This document shows positions 14,700 to 28,999 of a stretch of 64,000 nt of DNA, piece by piece (positions within the stretch are counted from its first letter, which is position 1; every line of letters starts with the position of its first letter). Source of the DNA: Hydractinia symbiolongicarpus (lineage: Eukaryota > Cnidaria > Hydrozoa > Anthoathecata > Hydractiniidae). Position numbers and translations under genes: made by a program. The notes below the pieces were generated by a model. That model saw only the letters and a list, made by a program, of their open reading frames with translations, made no database searches and had not been told where the DNA came from. The stretch is from assembly GCF_029227915.1 (NCBI RefSeq), contig NC_079878.1:27989501-28053500 (forward strand). Reading direction: 5' to 3'.

Positions 14700-17600
14700 G
14701 TTAAAACAGTTGGGTCACATATTCGTACCAAAATGTATTTAGCGATATTTTTCCGCAATTACTAGGTTGCATAGCTTTTAGCAGTTAAACGATTGACTGT
14801 GGGACTTAATTGAACTGATTTTGGACTTTGACCTCATAAATGTGATAAATGAGATAATTGGACCCAAGAAAAACCATTCTTCTTAATTTGACATGATTGC
14901 TGGAATTTACCGATTACACTGGGCGCTGTGGTAGCGCTTCATTTAAAGTTTAGATAAATAAGTCACTTTGTACTGTGGGACCAATCCTAGCCGTTAGCGC
15001 GCCAGGAAGAAATAGAGACAGTTGCAAAAACTACATTTCCATAATTTTCTAACAATATCAGTCCGTTTGAGTTATAACGTTTGTGTCACATATTCGTACC
15101 AACAAGTATTTAGCGATATTTCTCTGACATTACTAGGTTGCATCACTTTTAACAATGAAACGATTGACTGTGGTACTTAATTGAACTAACATTGGACTCT
15201 GTCCTGATAAATGTGATAAATGAGACAATTGAAATTCAAGAAATAACATTCTTCTTAATTTGACGTGATTGCCGAAACTCAGCGACTACACTGGGCACTG
15301 TGGTAGCGCTTCATTTAAAGTTTAGATAAATAAGTCACTTTGCACTGTGGAACCAATCCTAGGCGCGCGCTGAAGAAAAAGAGACATTTTCAAAAACTAC
15401 ATTTCAATGACTTTCTAGCGGTATCATTCCGTTTGAGTTACAACAGTTGCGTCACATAATCGTACTAACATGTATTCAGCGATATTATTCTGACATTATT
15501 AGGTTGCATCGCTTTTAACAGTGAAACAATTGACTGTGGCACTTAATTGAACTGATTTTGGATTTTGACCTCATAAATTTGATAAATGAGACAATTGGAC
15601 CCAAGAAATAACATTCTTCTTAATTTGACGTGTTTGCCGGAACTCAGCGATTACAGTGGGCGCTGTGGCAGCGCTTCATTTCAAAATTTAGATTAATAAG
15701 TCAATTTTTATTGTGGAACCAATCCTAGCCGTTATCGCGCGCTGAAGAAATAGAGACATTCTCAAAAACTACATTTCAATGACTTTCTAGCGGTATCAAT
15801 CCGCTTGAGTTACAGCGGTTGGGTAACATATTCGTACCAACAAGTATTTAGCGATATTTGTCTGACATTACTAGGTTGCATCACTTTTAACAATGAAACG
15901 ATTGACTGTGGGACTTAATTGAACTAACATTGGACTGTGACCTGACAAGTGTGATAAATGAGACAATTGAACTCCAAGAAATAACATTCTTCTTAATTTG
16001 ACGTGATTGTCGGAAATCAGCGACTACACTGGCCGCTGTGGTACCGCCTCACTTAAAAATTTAGATAAATAAGTCAGTTTTTACTTTGGGACATATCCTA
16101 TCCGTTATCGCGCGCTGAAGAAATAGCGACTGTTTCAAAAACTACATTTCACAGACTTTCTAACGGTGTCAGTCCGTTTGAGTAAAAACAGTTGGGTCAC
16201 ATATTCGTACCAAAATGTATTTGGCGATATTATTCTGATATTATTAGGTTGCATCGCTTTTAACAGTGAAACGATTGACTGTGGCATTTAATTGAACTGA
16301 TTTTGGACTGTGACTTTATAAATGTGATAAGTGAGACAATTGGACCCAAGAAATAACATTCTTCTTAATTTGACATGATTGCTGGAATTTACCGATTACA
16401 CTGGGTGCTGTGGTAGCGCTTCATTTAAACGTTTAGATAAATAAGTCAATTTGTACTGAGGGACCAATCCTAGCCGTTAGTGCGCGCTGAAGAAATAGAG
16501 ACATTTTCAAATACCACATTTCATTGAATTTTTAACGGTTTCAGTCCGCTTTAACTACAACAGTTGCGTCACATATTTGTACCAACATGTATTTAGCGAT
16601 TTTTTTCCGATATTACTAAGTTGTACTTGCTTTCAACAGTAAAACGATTGACTGTGGGACTTAATTGAACTGATTTTGGATTGTGACCTTATAAATGTGA
16701 TAAGTGAGACAATTGGACTGCAAGAAATAACATTCTTTTTAATTTGACATGATTGCCGGAACTCAGTGATTACACTGGGCGTTGGAGAAGCGCTTTATTT
16801 AAGAATGTAGATAAATAAGACATTTTGTACTGTGGGACGAATCGTAGTCGTTAGGACGCGCTGAAGAAATAGAGACAGTTTCAAAAACTACATTTCAATA
16901 GTTTTCTAACAGTATCAGTCCGTTTGAGTTACAACGTTTGTGTCACATATTCGTACCAACAAGTATTTAGCGATATTTGTCTGACATTACTAGGTTGCAT
17001 CACTTTTAACAATAAAACGATTGACTGTGGGACTTAATTGAACTAACATTGGACTGTGACCTGACAAATGTGATAAATGAGACAATTGAACTCCAAGAAA
17101 TAACATTCTTCTTAATTTGACGTGATTGTCGGAAATCAGCGACTACACTGGCCGCTGTGGTACCGCCTCACTTAAAAATTTAGATAAATAAGTCAGTTTT
17201 TACTTTGGGACATATCCTATCCGTTATCGCGCGCTGAAGAAATAGCGACTGTTTCAAAAACTACATTTCACAGACTTTCTAACGGTGTCAGTCCGTTTGA
17301 GTTAAAACAGTTGGGTCACATATTCGTACCAAAATGTATTTGGCGATATTATTCTGATATTATTAGGTTGCATCGCTTTTAACAGTGAAACGATTGACTG
17401 TGGCATTTAATTGAACTGATTTTGGACTGTGACTTTATAAATGTGATAAGTGAGACAATTGGACCCAAGAAATAACATTCTTCTTAATTTGACATGATTG
17501 CTGGAATTTACCGATTACACTGGGTGCTGTGGTAGCGCTTCATTTAAACGTTTAGATAAATAAGTCAATTTGTACTGAGGGACCAATCCTAGCCGTTAGT

Positions 17601-20600
17601 GCGCGCTGAAGAAATAGAGACATTTTCAAATACCACATTTCATTGAATTTTTAACGGTTTCAGTCCGCTTTAACTACAACAGTTGCGTCACATATTTGTA
17701 CCAACATGTATTTAGCGATTTTTTTCCGATATTACTAAGTTGTACTTGCTTTCAACAGTAAAACGATTGACTGTGGGACTTAATTGAACTGATTTTGGAT
17801 TGTGACCTTATAAATGTGATAAGTGAGACAATTGGACTGCAAGAAATAACATTCTTTTTAATTTGACATGATTGCCGGAACTCAGTGATTACACTGGGCG
17901 TTGGAGAAGCGCTTTATTTAAGAATGTAGATAAATAAGACATTTTGTACTGTGGGACGAATCGTAGTCGTTAGGACGCGCTGAAGAAATAGAGACAGTTT
18001 CAAAAACTACATTTCAATAGTTTTCTAACAGTATCAGTCCGTTTGAGTTACAACGTTTGTGTCACATATTCGTACCAACAAGTATTTAGCGATATTTGTC
18101 TGACATTACTAGGTTGCATCACTTTTAACAATAAAACGATTGACTGTGGGACTTAATTGAACTAACATTGGACTGTGACCTGACAAATGTGATAAATGAG
18201 ACAATTGAACTCCAAGAAATAACATTCTTCTTAATTTGACGTGATTGCCGGAACTCAGCGACTACACTGGGCGCTGTGGTACCGCCTCACTTAAAAATTT
18301 AGATAAATTAGTCAGTTTTTACTGTGGGACATATCCTATCCGTTATCGCGCGCTGAAGAAATAGCGACTGTTTCAAAAACTACATTTCACACACTTTCTA
18401 ACGGTGTCAGTCCGTTTGAGTTAAAACAGTTGGGTCACATATTCGTACCAAAATGTATTTGGCGATATTATTCTGATATTATTAGGTTGCATCGCTTTTA
18501 ACAGTGAAACGGTTGACTGTGGCACTTAATTGAACTGATTTTGGACTTTGACCTCATAAATTTGATAAATGAGACAATTGGACCCAAGAAATAACATTCT
18601 TCTTAATTTGACGTGTTTGTCGGAACTCAGCGATAAAAGTGGGCGCTGTGGTAGCGCTTTATTTCAAAATTTAGATTAATAAATCAATTTTTATTGTGGG
18701 ACCAATCCTAGCTGTTATCGCGCGCTGAAGAAATAGAGACATTGTCAAAAACTACATTTCAATGACTTTCTAGCGGTATCAATCAGTTTGAGTTACAACG
18801 GTTCCGTCACATAAATGTACCAACATGATTTGGCGATATTTTTCTGATATTATTAGGTTGCATCGCTTTTAACAGTGAAAGGATTGGCTGTGGGACTTAA
18901 TTGAACTGATTCTGGACTTTGACCCCCTAATGGTGATAAATGAGACAACTGGACTCCAAGAAATAATATGCTTCTTAACTCGACAAGATTGCCGGAACTC
19001 AGCGATTACACTGGACCCTGTGGTAGCGCTTCATTTAAATATTTAGATAAATCGGTGATTTTTTACTGTGGGACCAATCCTAGCCGTTAGCGCGCGCTGA
19101 AGAAATGGAGACAGTTTCAAATACCACATGTCATTGAATTTTTAACGGTTTCAGTCCGCTTTAACTATAACAGTTGCGTCACATATTCGTACCAACATGT
19201 ATTTAGCGATTTTTTTCCGATATTACTAAGTTGTACTTGCTTTCAACAGTGAAACGATTGACTGTGGGACTTAATTGAACCGATTTTGGACTGTGACCTT
19301 ATAAATGTGATAAGTGAGACAATTCGACCGCAAGAAATAACATTCTTCTTAATTTGACATGATTGCCGGAACTCAGTGATTACACTGGGCGTTGGGGTAG
19401 CGCTTTATTTGAAAATGTAGATAAATAAGTCATTTTGTACTGTAGGACGAATCGTAGTCATTAGGACGCGCTGAAGAAATAGGGACAGTTTCAAAAACTA
19501 CATTTCAATAATTTTCTAACAGTATCAGTCCTTTTGAGTTACTACGTTTGTGTCACATATTCGTACCAACATGTATTTAGCGATATTTTTCTGACATTAC
19601 TAGGTTGCATCACTTTTAACAATGAAACGATTGACTGTGGGACTTAATTGAACTAACATTGGACTGTCACCTGATAAATGTGATAAATGAGACAATTGAA
19701 CTCCAAGAAATAAAATTCTTCTTAATTTGACGTGATTGTCGGAACTCAGCCACTACACTGGGCGCTGTGGTACCGCCTCACTTAAAAATTTAGATAAATA
19801 AGTCAGTTTTTACTGTGGGACATATCCTATCCGTTATCGCGCGCTGAAGAAATAGCGACTGTTTCAAAAACTACATTTCACAGACTTTCTAACGGTGTCA
19901 GTCCGTTTGAGTTAAAACAGTTGGGTCACATATTCGTACCAAAATGTATTTAGCGATATTTTTCCGCAATTACTAGGTTGCATAGCTTTTAGCAGTTAAA
20001 CGATTGACTGTGGGACTTAATTGAACTGATTTTGGACTTTGACCTCATAAATGCGATAAATGAGACAATTGGACCCAAGAAAAACCATTCTTCTTAATTT
20101 GACATGATTGCTGGAATTTACCGATTACACTGGGCGCTGTGGTAGCGCTTCATTTAAAGTTTAGATAAATAAGTCTCTTTGTACTGTGGGACCAATCCTA
20201 GCCGTTAGCGCGCCAGGAAGAAATAGAGACAGTTGCAAAAACTACATTTCAATAATTTTCTAATAATATCAGTCCGTTTGAGTTACAACGTTTGTGTCAC
20301 ATATTCGTACCAACAAGTATTTAGCGATATTTCTCTGACATTACTAGGTTGCATCACTTTTAACAATGAAACGATTGACTGTGGTACTTAATTGAACTAA
20401 CATTGGACTCTGTCCTGATAAATGTGATAAATGAGACAATTGAAATTCAAGAAATAACATTCTTCTTAATTTGACGTGATTGCCGAAACTCAGCGACTAC
20501 ACTGGGCACTGTGGTAGCGCTTCATTTAAAGTTTAGATAAATAAGTCACTTTGCACTGTGGAACCAATCCTAGGCGCGCGCTGAAGAAAAAGAGACATTT

Positions 20601-23600
20601 TCAAAAACTACATTTCAATGACTTTCTAGCGGTATCATTCCGTTTGAGTTACAACAGTTGCGTCACATAATCGTACTAACATGTATTCAGCGATATTATT
20701 CTGACATTATTAGGTTGCATCGCTTTTAACAGTGAAACAATTGACTGTGGCACTTAATTGAACTGATTTTGGATTTTGACCTCATAAATTTGATAAATGA
20801 GACAATTGGACCCAAGAAATAACATTCTTCTTAATTTGACGTGTTTGCCGGAACTCAGCGATTACAGTGGGCGCTGTGGCAGCGCTTCATTTCAAAATTT
20901 AGATTAATAAGTCAATTTTTATTGTGGAACCAATCCTAGCCGTTATCGCGCGCTGAAGAAATAGAGACATTCTCAAAAACTACATTTCAATGACTTTCTA
21001 GCGGTATCAATCCGCTTGAGTTACAGCGGTTGGGTAACATATTCGTACCAACAAGTATTTAGCGATATTTGTCTGACATTACTAGGTTGCATCACTTTTA
21101 ACAATGAAACGATTGACTGTGGGACTTAATTGAACTAACATTGGACTGTGACCTGACAAGTGTGATAAATGAGACAATTGAACTCCAAGAAATAACATTC
21201 TTCTTAATTTGACGTGATTGTCGGAAATCAGCGACTACACTGGCCGCTGTGGTACCGCCTCACTTAAAAATTTAGATAAATAAGTCAGTTTTTACTTTGG
21301 GACATATCCTATCCGTTATCGCGCGCTGAAGAAATAGCGACTGTTTCAAAAACTACATTTCACAGACTTTCTAACGGTGTCAGTCCGTTTGAGTTAAAAC
21401 AGTTGGGTCACATATTCGTACCAAAATGTATTTGGCGATATTATTCTGATATTATTAGGTTGCATCGCTTTTAACAGTGAAACGATTGACTGTGGCATTT
21501 AATTGAACTGATTTTGGACTGTGACTTTATAAATGTGATAAGTGAGACAATTGGACCCAAGAAATAACATTCTTCTTAATTTGACATGATTGCTGGAATT
21601 TACCGATTACACTGGGTGCTGTGGTAGCGCTTCATTTAAACGTTTAGATAAATAAGTCAATTTGTACTGAGGGACCAATCCTAGCCGTTAGTGCGCGCTG
21701 AAGAAATAGAGACATTTTCAAATACCACATTTCATTGAATTTTTAACGGTTTCAGTCCGCTTTAACTACAACAGTTGCGTCACATATTTGTACCAACATG
21801 TATTTAGCGATTTTTTTCCGATATTACTAAGTTGTACTTGCTTTCAACAGTGAAACGATTGACTGTGGGACTTAATTGAACTGATTTTGGATTGTGACCT
21901 TATAAATGTGATAAGTGAGACAATTGGACTGCAAGAAATAACATTCTTTTTAATTTGACATGATTGCCGGAACTCAGTGATTACACTGGGCGTTGGAGAA
22001 GCGCTTTATTTAAGAATGTAGATAAATAAGACATTTTGTACTGTGGGACGAATCGTAGTCGTTAGGACGCGCTGAAGAAATAGAGACAGTTTCAAAAACT
22101 ACATTTCAATAGTTTTCTAACAGTATCAGTCCGTTTGAGTTACAACGTTTGTGTCACATATTCGTACCAACAAGTATTTAGCGATATTTGTCTGACATTA
22201 CTAGGTTGCATCACTTTTAACAATAAAACGATTGACTGTGGGACTTAATTGAACTAACATTGGACTGTGACCTGACAAATGTGATAAATGAGACAATTGA
22301 ACTCCAAGAAATAACATTCTTCTTAATTTGACGTGATTGCCGGAACTCAGCGACTACACTGGGCGCTGTGGTACCGCCTCACTTAAAAATTTAGATAAAT
22401 TAGTCAGTTTTTACTGTGGGACATATCCTATCCGTTATCGCGCGCTGAAGAAATAGCGACTGTTTCAAAAACTACATTTCACACACTTTCTAACGGTGTC
22501 AGTCCGTTTGAGTTAAAACAGTTGGGTCACATATTCGTACCAAAATGTATTTGGCGATATTATTCTGATATTATTAGGTTGCATCGCTTTTAACAGTGAA
22601 ACGGTTGACTGTGGCACTTAATTGAACTGATTTTGGACTTTGACCTCATAAATTTGATAAATGAGACAATTGGACCCAAGAAATAACATTCTTCTTAATT
22701 TGACGTGTTTGTCGGAACTCAGCGATAAAAGTGGGCGCTGTGGTAGCGCTTTATTTCAAAATTTAGATTAATAAATCAATTTTTATTGTGGGACCAATCC
22801 TAGCTGTTATCGCGCGCTGAAGAAATAGAGACATTGTCAAAAACTACATTTCAATGACTTTCTAGCGGTATCAATCAGTTTGAGTTACAACGGTTCCGTC
22901 ACATAAATGTACCAACATGATTTGGCGATATTTTTCTGATATTATTAGGTTGCATCGCTTTTAACAGTGAAAGGATTGGCTGTGGGACTTAATTGAACTG
23001 ATTCTGGACTTTGACCTCCTAATGGTGATAAATGAGACAACTGGACTCCAAGAAATAATATGCTTCTTAACTCGACAAGATTGCCGGAACTCAGCGATTA
23101 CACTGGACCCTGTGGTAGCGCTTCATTTAAATATTTAGATAAATCGGTGATTTTTTACTGTGGGACCAATCCTAGCCGTTAGCGCGCGCTGAAGAAATGG
23201 AGACAGTTTCAAATACCACATGTCATTGAATTTTTAACGGTTTCAGTCCGCTTTAACTATAACAGTTGCGTCACATATTCGTACCAACATGTATTTAGCG
23301 ATTTTTTTCCGATATTACTAAGTTGTACTTGCTTTCAACAGTGAAACGATTGACTGTGGGACTTAATTGAACCGATTTTGGACTGTGACCTTATAAATGT
23401 GATAAGTGAGACAATTCGACCGCAAGAAATAACATTCTTCTTAATTTGACATGATTGCCGGAACTCAGTGATTACACTGGGCGTTGGGGTAGCGCTTTAT
23501 TTGAAAATGTAGATAAATAAGTCATTTTGTACTGTAGGACGAATCGTAGTCATTAGGACGCGCTGAAGAAATAGGGACAGTTTCAAAAACTACATTTCAA

Positions 23601-26600
23601 TAATTTTCTAACAGTATCAGTCCTTTTGAGTTACTACGTTTGTGTCACATATTCGTACCAACATGTATTTAGCGATATTTTTCTGACATTACTAGGTTGC
23701 ATCACTTTTAACAATGAAACGATTGACTGTGGGACTTAATTGAACTAACATTGGACTGTCACCTGATAAATGTGATAAATGAGACAATTGAACTCCAAGA
23801 AATAAAATTCTTCTTAATTTGACGTGATTGTCGGAACTCAGCCACTACACTGGGCGCTGTGGTACCGCCTCACTTAAAAATTTAGATAAATAAGTCAGTT
23901 TTTACTGTGGGACATATCCTATCCGTTATCGCGCGCTGAAGAAATAGCGACTGTTTCAAAAACTACATTTCACAGACTTTCTAACGGTGTCAGTCCGTTT
24001 GAGTTAAAACAGTTGGGTCACATATTCGTACCAAAATGTATTTAGCGATATTTTTCCGCAATTACTAGGTTGCATAGCTTTTAGCAGTTAAACGATTGAC
24101 TGTGGGACTTAATTGAACTGATTTTGGACTTTGACCTCATAAATGCGATAAATGAGACAATTGGACCCAAGAAAAACCATTCTTCTTAATTTGACATGAT
24201 TGCTGGAATTTACCGATTACACTGGGCGCTGTGGTAGCGCTTCATTTAAAGTTTAGATAAATAAGTCTCTTTGTACTGTGGGACCAATCCTAGCCGTTAG
24301 CGCGCCAGGAAGAAATAGAGACAGTTGCAAAAACTACATTTCAATAATTTTCTAATAATATCAGTCCGTTTGAGTTACAACGTTTGTGTCACATATTCGT
24401 ACCAACAAGTATTTAGCGATATTTCTCTGACATTACTAGGTTGCATCACTTTTAACAATGAAACGATTGACTGTGGTACTTAATTGAACTAACATTGGAC
24501 TCTGTCCTGATAAATGTGATAAATGAGACAATTGAAATTCAAGAAATAACATTCTTCTTAATTTGACGTGATTGCCGAAACTCAGCGACTACACTGGGCA
24601 CTGTGGTAGCGCTTCATTTAAAGTTTAGATAAATAAGTCACTTTGCACTGTGGAACCAATCCTAGCCGTTAGCGCGCGCTGAAGAAAAAGAGACATTTTC
24701 AAAAACTACATTTCAATGACTTTCTAGCGGTATCATTCCGTTTGAGTTACAACAGTTGCGTCACATAATCGTACTAACATGTATTCAGCGATATTATTCT
24801 GATATTATTAGGTTGCATCGCTTTTAACAGTGAAACAATTGACTGTGGCACTTAATTGAACTGATTTTGGATTTTGACCTCATAAATTTGATAAATGAGA
24901 CAATTGGACCCAAGAAATAACATTCTTCTTAATTTGACGTGATTGTCGGAACTCAGCCACTACACTGGGCGCTGTGGTACCGCCTCACTTAAAAATTTAG
25001 ATAAATAAGACAGTTTTTACTGTGGGACATATCCTATCCGTTATCGCGCGCTGAAGAAATAGCGACTGTTTCAAAAACTACATTTCACAGACTTTCTAAC
25101 GGTGTCAGTCCGTTTGAGTTAAAACAGTTGGGTCACATATTCGTACCAAAATGTATTTAGCGATATTTTTCCGCAATTACTAGGTTGCATAGCTTTTAGC
25201 AGTTAAACGATTGACTGTGGGACTTAATTGAACTGATTTTGGACTTTGACCTCATAAATGTGATAAATGAGACAATTGGACCCAAGCAAAACCATTCTTC
25301 TTAATTTGACATGATTGCTGGAATTTACCGATTACACTGGGCGCTGTGGTAGCGCTTCATTTAAAGTTTAGATAAATAAGTCACTTTGTACTGTGGGACC
25401 AATCCTAGCAGTTAGCGCGCCAGGAAGAAATAGAGACAGTTGCAAAAACTACATTTCAATAATTTTCTAACAATATCAGTCCGTTTGAGTTACAACGTTT
25501 GTGTCACATATTCGTACCAACAAGTATTTAGCGATATTTCTCTGACATTACTAGGTTGCATCACTTTTAACAATGAAACGATTGACTGTGGTACTTAATT
25601 GAACTAACATTGGACTCTGTCCTGATAAATGTGATAAATGAGACAATTGAAATTCAAGAAATAACATTCTTCTTAATTTGACGTGATTGCCGAAACTCAG
25701 CGACTACACTGGGCACTGTTGTAGCGCTTCATTTAAAGTTTAGATAAATAAGTCACTTTGCACTGTGGAACCAATCCTAGCCGTTAGCGCGCGCTGAAGA
25801 AAAAGAGACATTTTCAAAAACTACATTTCAATGACTTTCTAGCGGTATCATTCCGTTTGAGTTACAACAGTTGCGTCACATAATCGTACTAATATGTATT
25901 CAGCGATATTATTCTGATATTATTAGGTTGCATCGCTTTTAACAGTGAAACAATTGACTGTGGCACTTAATTGAACTGATTTTGGATTTTGACCTCATAA
26001 ATTTGATAAATGAGACAATTGGACCCAAGAAATAACATTCTTCTTAATTTGACGTGTTTGCCGGAACTCAGCGATTACAGTGGGCGCTGTGGCAGCGCTT
26101 CATTTCAAAATTTAGATTAATAAGTCAATTTTTATTGTGGAACCAATCCTAGCCGTTATCGCGCGCTGAAGAAATAGAGACATTCTCAAAAACTACATTT
26201 CAATGACTTTCTAGCGGTATCAATCCGCTTGAGTTACAGCGGTTGGGTAACATATTCGTACCAACAAGTATTTAGCGATATTTGTCTGACATTACTAGGT
26301 TGCATCACTTTTAACAATGAAACGATTGACTGTGGGACTTAATTGAACTAACATTGGACTGTGACCTGACAAGTGTGATAAATGAGACAATTGAACTCCA
26401 AGAAATAACATTCTTCTTAATTTGACGTTATTGCCGGAACTCAGCGACTACACTGGCCGCTGTGGCACCGCCTCACTTAAAAATTTAGATAAATAAGTCA
26501 GTTTTTACTGTGGGACATATCCCATCCGTTATCGCAAACTGAAGAAATAGCGACTGTTTCAAAAACTACATTTCACAGACTTTCTAACGGTGTCAGTCCG

Positions 26601-26750
26601 TTTGAGTTAAAACAGTTGGGTCACATATTCGTACCAAAATGTATTTGGCGATATTATTTTGATATTATTAGGTTGCATCGCTTTTAACAGTGAAACGATT
26701 GACTGTGGCATTTAATTGAACTGATTTTGGACTGTGACTTTATAAATGTG
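14700..26750. repeat. Nested 3-, 11- and 14-monomer higher-order repeats
   Basis: The rare variant TTCCGCAATTACTAGG occurs at 14751, 19962, 24054 and 25169, with spacings of 5211 (14 monomers), 4092 (11) and 1115 bp (3). TACAGCGGTTGGGTAAC occurs at 15811 and 21022, again 5211 bp apart. Blocks at about 16.3-17.4 kb and 17.4-18.5 kb are 1119-bp (3-monomer) duplicates. The difference between 5211 and 4092 is exactly 1119, so the first block gained one extra three-monomer unit after or during duplication. Confidence 0.8.
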
Positions 26751-28999
26751 ATAAGTGAGACAATTGGACCCAAGAAATAACATTCTTCTTAATTTGACAT
26801 GATTGCTGGAATTTACCGATTACACTGGGTGCTGTGGTAGCGCTTCATTTAAACGTTTAGATGAATAAGTCAATTGGTACTGAGGGACCAATCCTAGCCG
26901 TTAGTGCGCGCTGAAGAAATAGAGACATTTTCAAATACCACATTTCATTGAATTTTTAACGGTTTCAGTCCGCTTTAACTACAACAGTTGCGTCACATAT
27001 TTGTACCAACATGTATTTAGCGATTTTTTTCCGATATTACTAAGTTGTACTTGCTTTCAACAGTGAAACGATTGACTGTGGGACTTAATTGAACTGATTT
27101 TGGACTGTGACCTTATAAATGTGATAAGTGAGACAATTGGACTGCAAGAAATAACATTCTTTTTAATTTGACATGATTGCCGGAACTCAGTGATTACACT
27201 GGGCGTTGGAGAAGCGCTTTATTTAAGAATGTAGATAAATAAGACATTTTGTACTGTGGGACGAATCGTAGTCGTTAGGACGCGCTGAAGAAATAGAGAC
27301 AGTTTCAAAAACTACATTTCAATAGTTTTCTAACAGTATCAGTCCGTTTGAGTTACAACGTTTGTGTCACATATTCGTACCAACAAGTATTTAGCGATAT
27401 TTGTCTGACATTACTAGGTTGCATCACTTTTAACAATGAAACGATTGACTGTGGGACTTAATTGAACAAACATTGGACTGTGACCTGACAAATGTGATAA
27501 ATGAGACAATTGAACTCCAAGAAATAACATTCTTCTTAATTTGACGTGATTGCCGGAACTCAGCGACTACACTGGGCGCTGTGGTACCGCCTCACTTAAA
27601 AATTTAGATAAATTAGTCAGTTTTTACTGTGGGACATATCCTATCCGTTATCGCGCGCTGAAGAAATAGCGACTGTTTCAAAAACTACATTTCACAGACT
27701 TTCTAACGGTGTCAGTCCGTTTGAGTTAAAACAGTTGGGTCACATATTCGTACCAAAATGTATTTGGCGATATTATTCTGATATTATTAGGTTGCATCGC
27801 TTTTAACAGTGAAACGGTTGACTGTGGCACTTAATTGAACTGATTTTGGACTTTGACCTCATAAATTTGATAAATGAGACAATTGGACCCAAGAAATAAC
27901 ATTCTTCTTAATTTGACGTGTTTGTCGGAACTCAGCGATTACAGTGGGCGCTGTGGTAGCGCTTTATTTCAAAATTTAGATTAATAAATCAATTTTTATT
28001 GTGGGACCAATCCAAGCCGTTATCGCGCGCTGAAGAAATAGAGACATTGTCAAAAACTACATTTCAATGACTTTCTAGCGGTATCAATCAGTTTGAGTTA
28101 CAACGGTTGCGTCACATAAATGTACCAACATGTATTTGGCGATATTTTTCTGATATTATTAGGTTGCATCGCTTTTAACAGTGAAAGGATTGGCAGTGGG
28201 ACTTAATAGAACTGATTCTGGACTTTGACCTCCTAATGGTGATAAATGAGACAACTGGACTCCAAGAAATAATATGCTTCTTAACTCGACAAGATTGCCG
28301 GAACTCAGCGATTACACTGGATCCTGTGGTAGCGCTTCATTTAAATATTTAGATAAATCAGTGATTTTTTACTGTGGGACCAAACCTAGCCGTTAGCGCG
28401 CGCTGAAGAAATGGAGAAAGTTTCAAAAACTACATTTCAATAATTTTCTAACAGTATCAGTCCTTTTGAGTTACTACGTTTGTGTCACATATTCGTACCA
28501 ACATGTATTTAGCGATATTTTTCTGAGATTACTAGGTTGCATCACTTTTAACAATGAAACGATTGACTGTGGGACTTAATTGAACTAACATTGGACTGTC
28601 ACCTGATAAATGTGATATATGAGACAATTGAACTCCAAGAAATAACATTCTTCTTAATTTGACGTGATTGTCGGAACTCAGCCACTACACTGGACGCTGT
28701 GGTACCGCCTCACTTAAAAAATTAGATAAATAAGTCAGTTTTTACTGTGGGACATATCCTATCCGTTATCGCGCGCTGAAGAAATAGCGACTGTTTCAAA
28801 AACTACATTTCACAGACTTTCTAACGGTGTCAGTCCGTTTGAGTTAAAACAGTTGGGTCACATATTCGTACCAAAATGTATTTAGCGATATTTTTCCGCA
28901 ATTACTAGGTTGCATAGCTTTTAACAGTTAAACGATTGACTGTGGGACTTAATTGAACTGATTTTGGACTTTGACCTCATAAATGTGATAAATGAGACA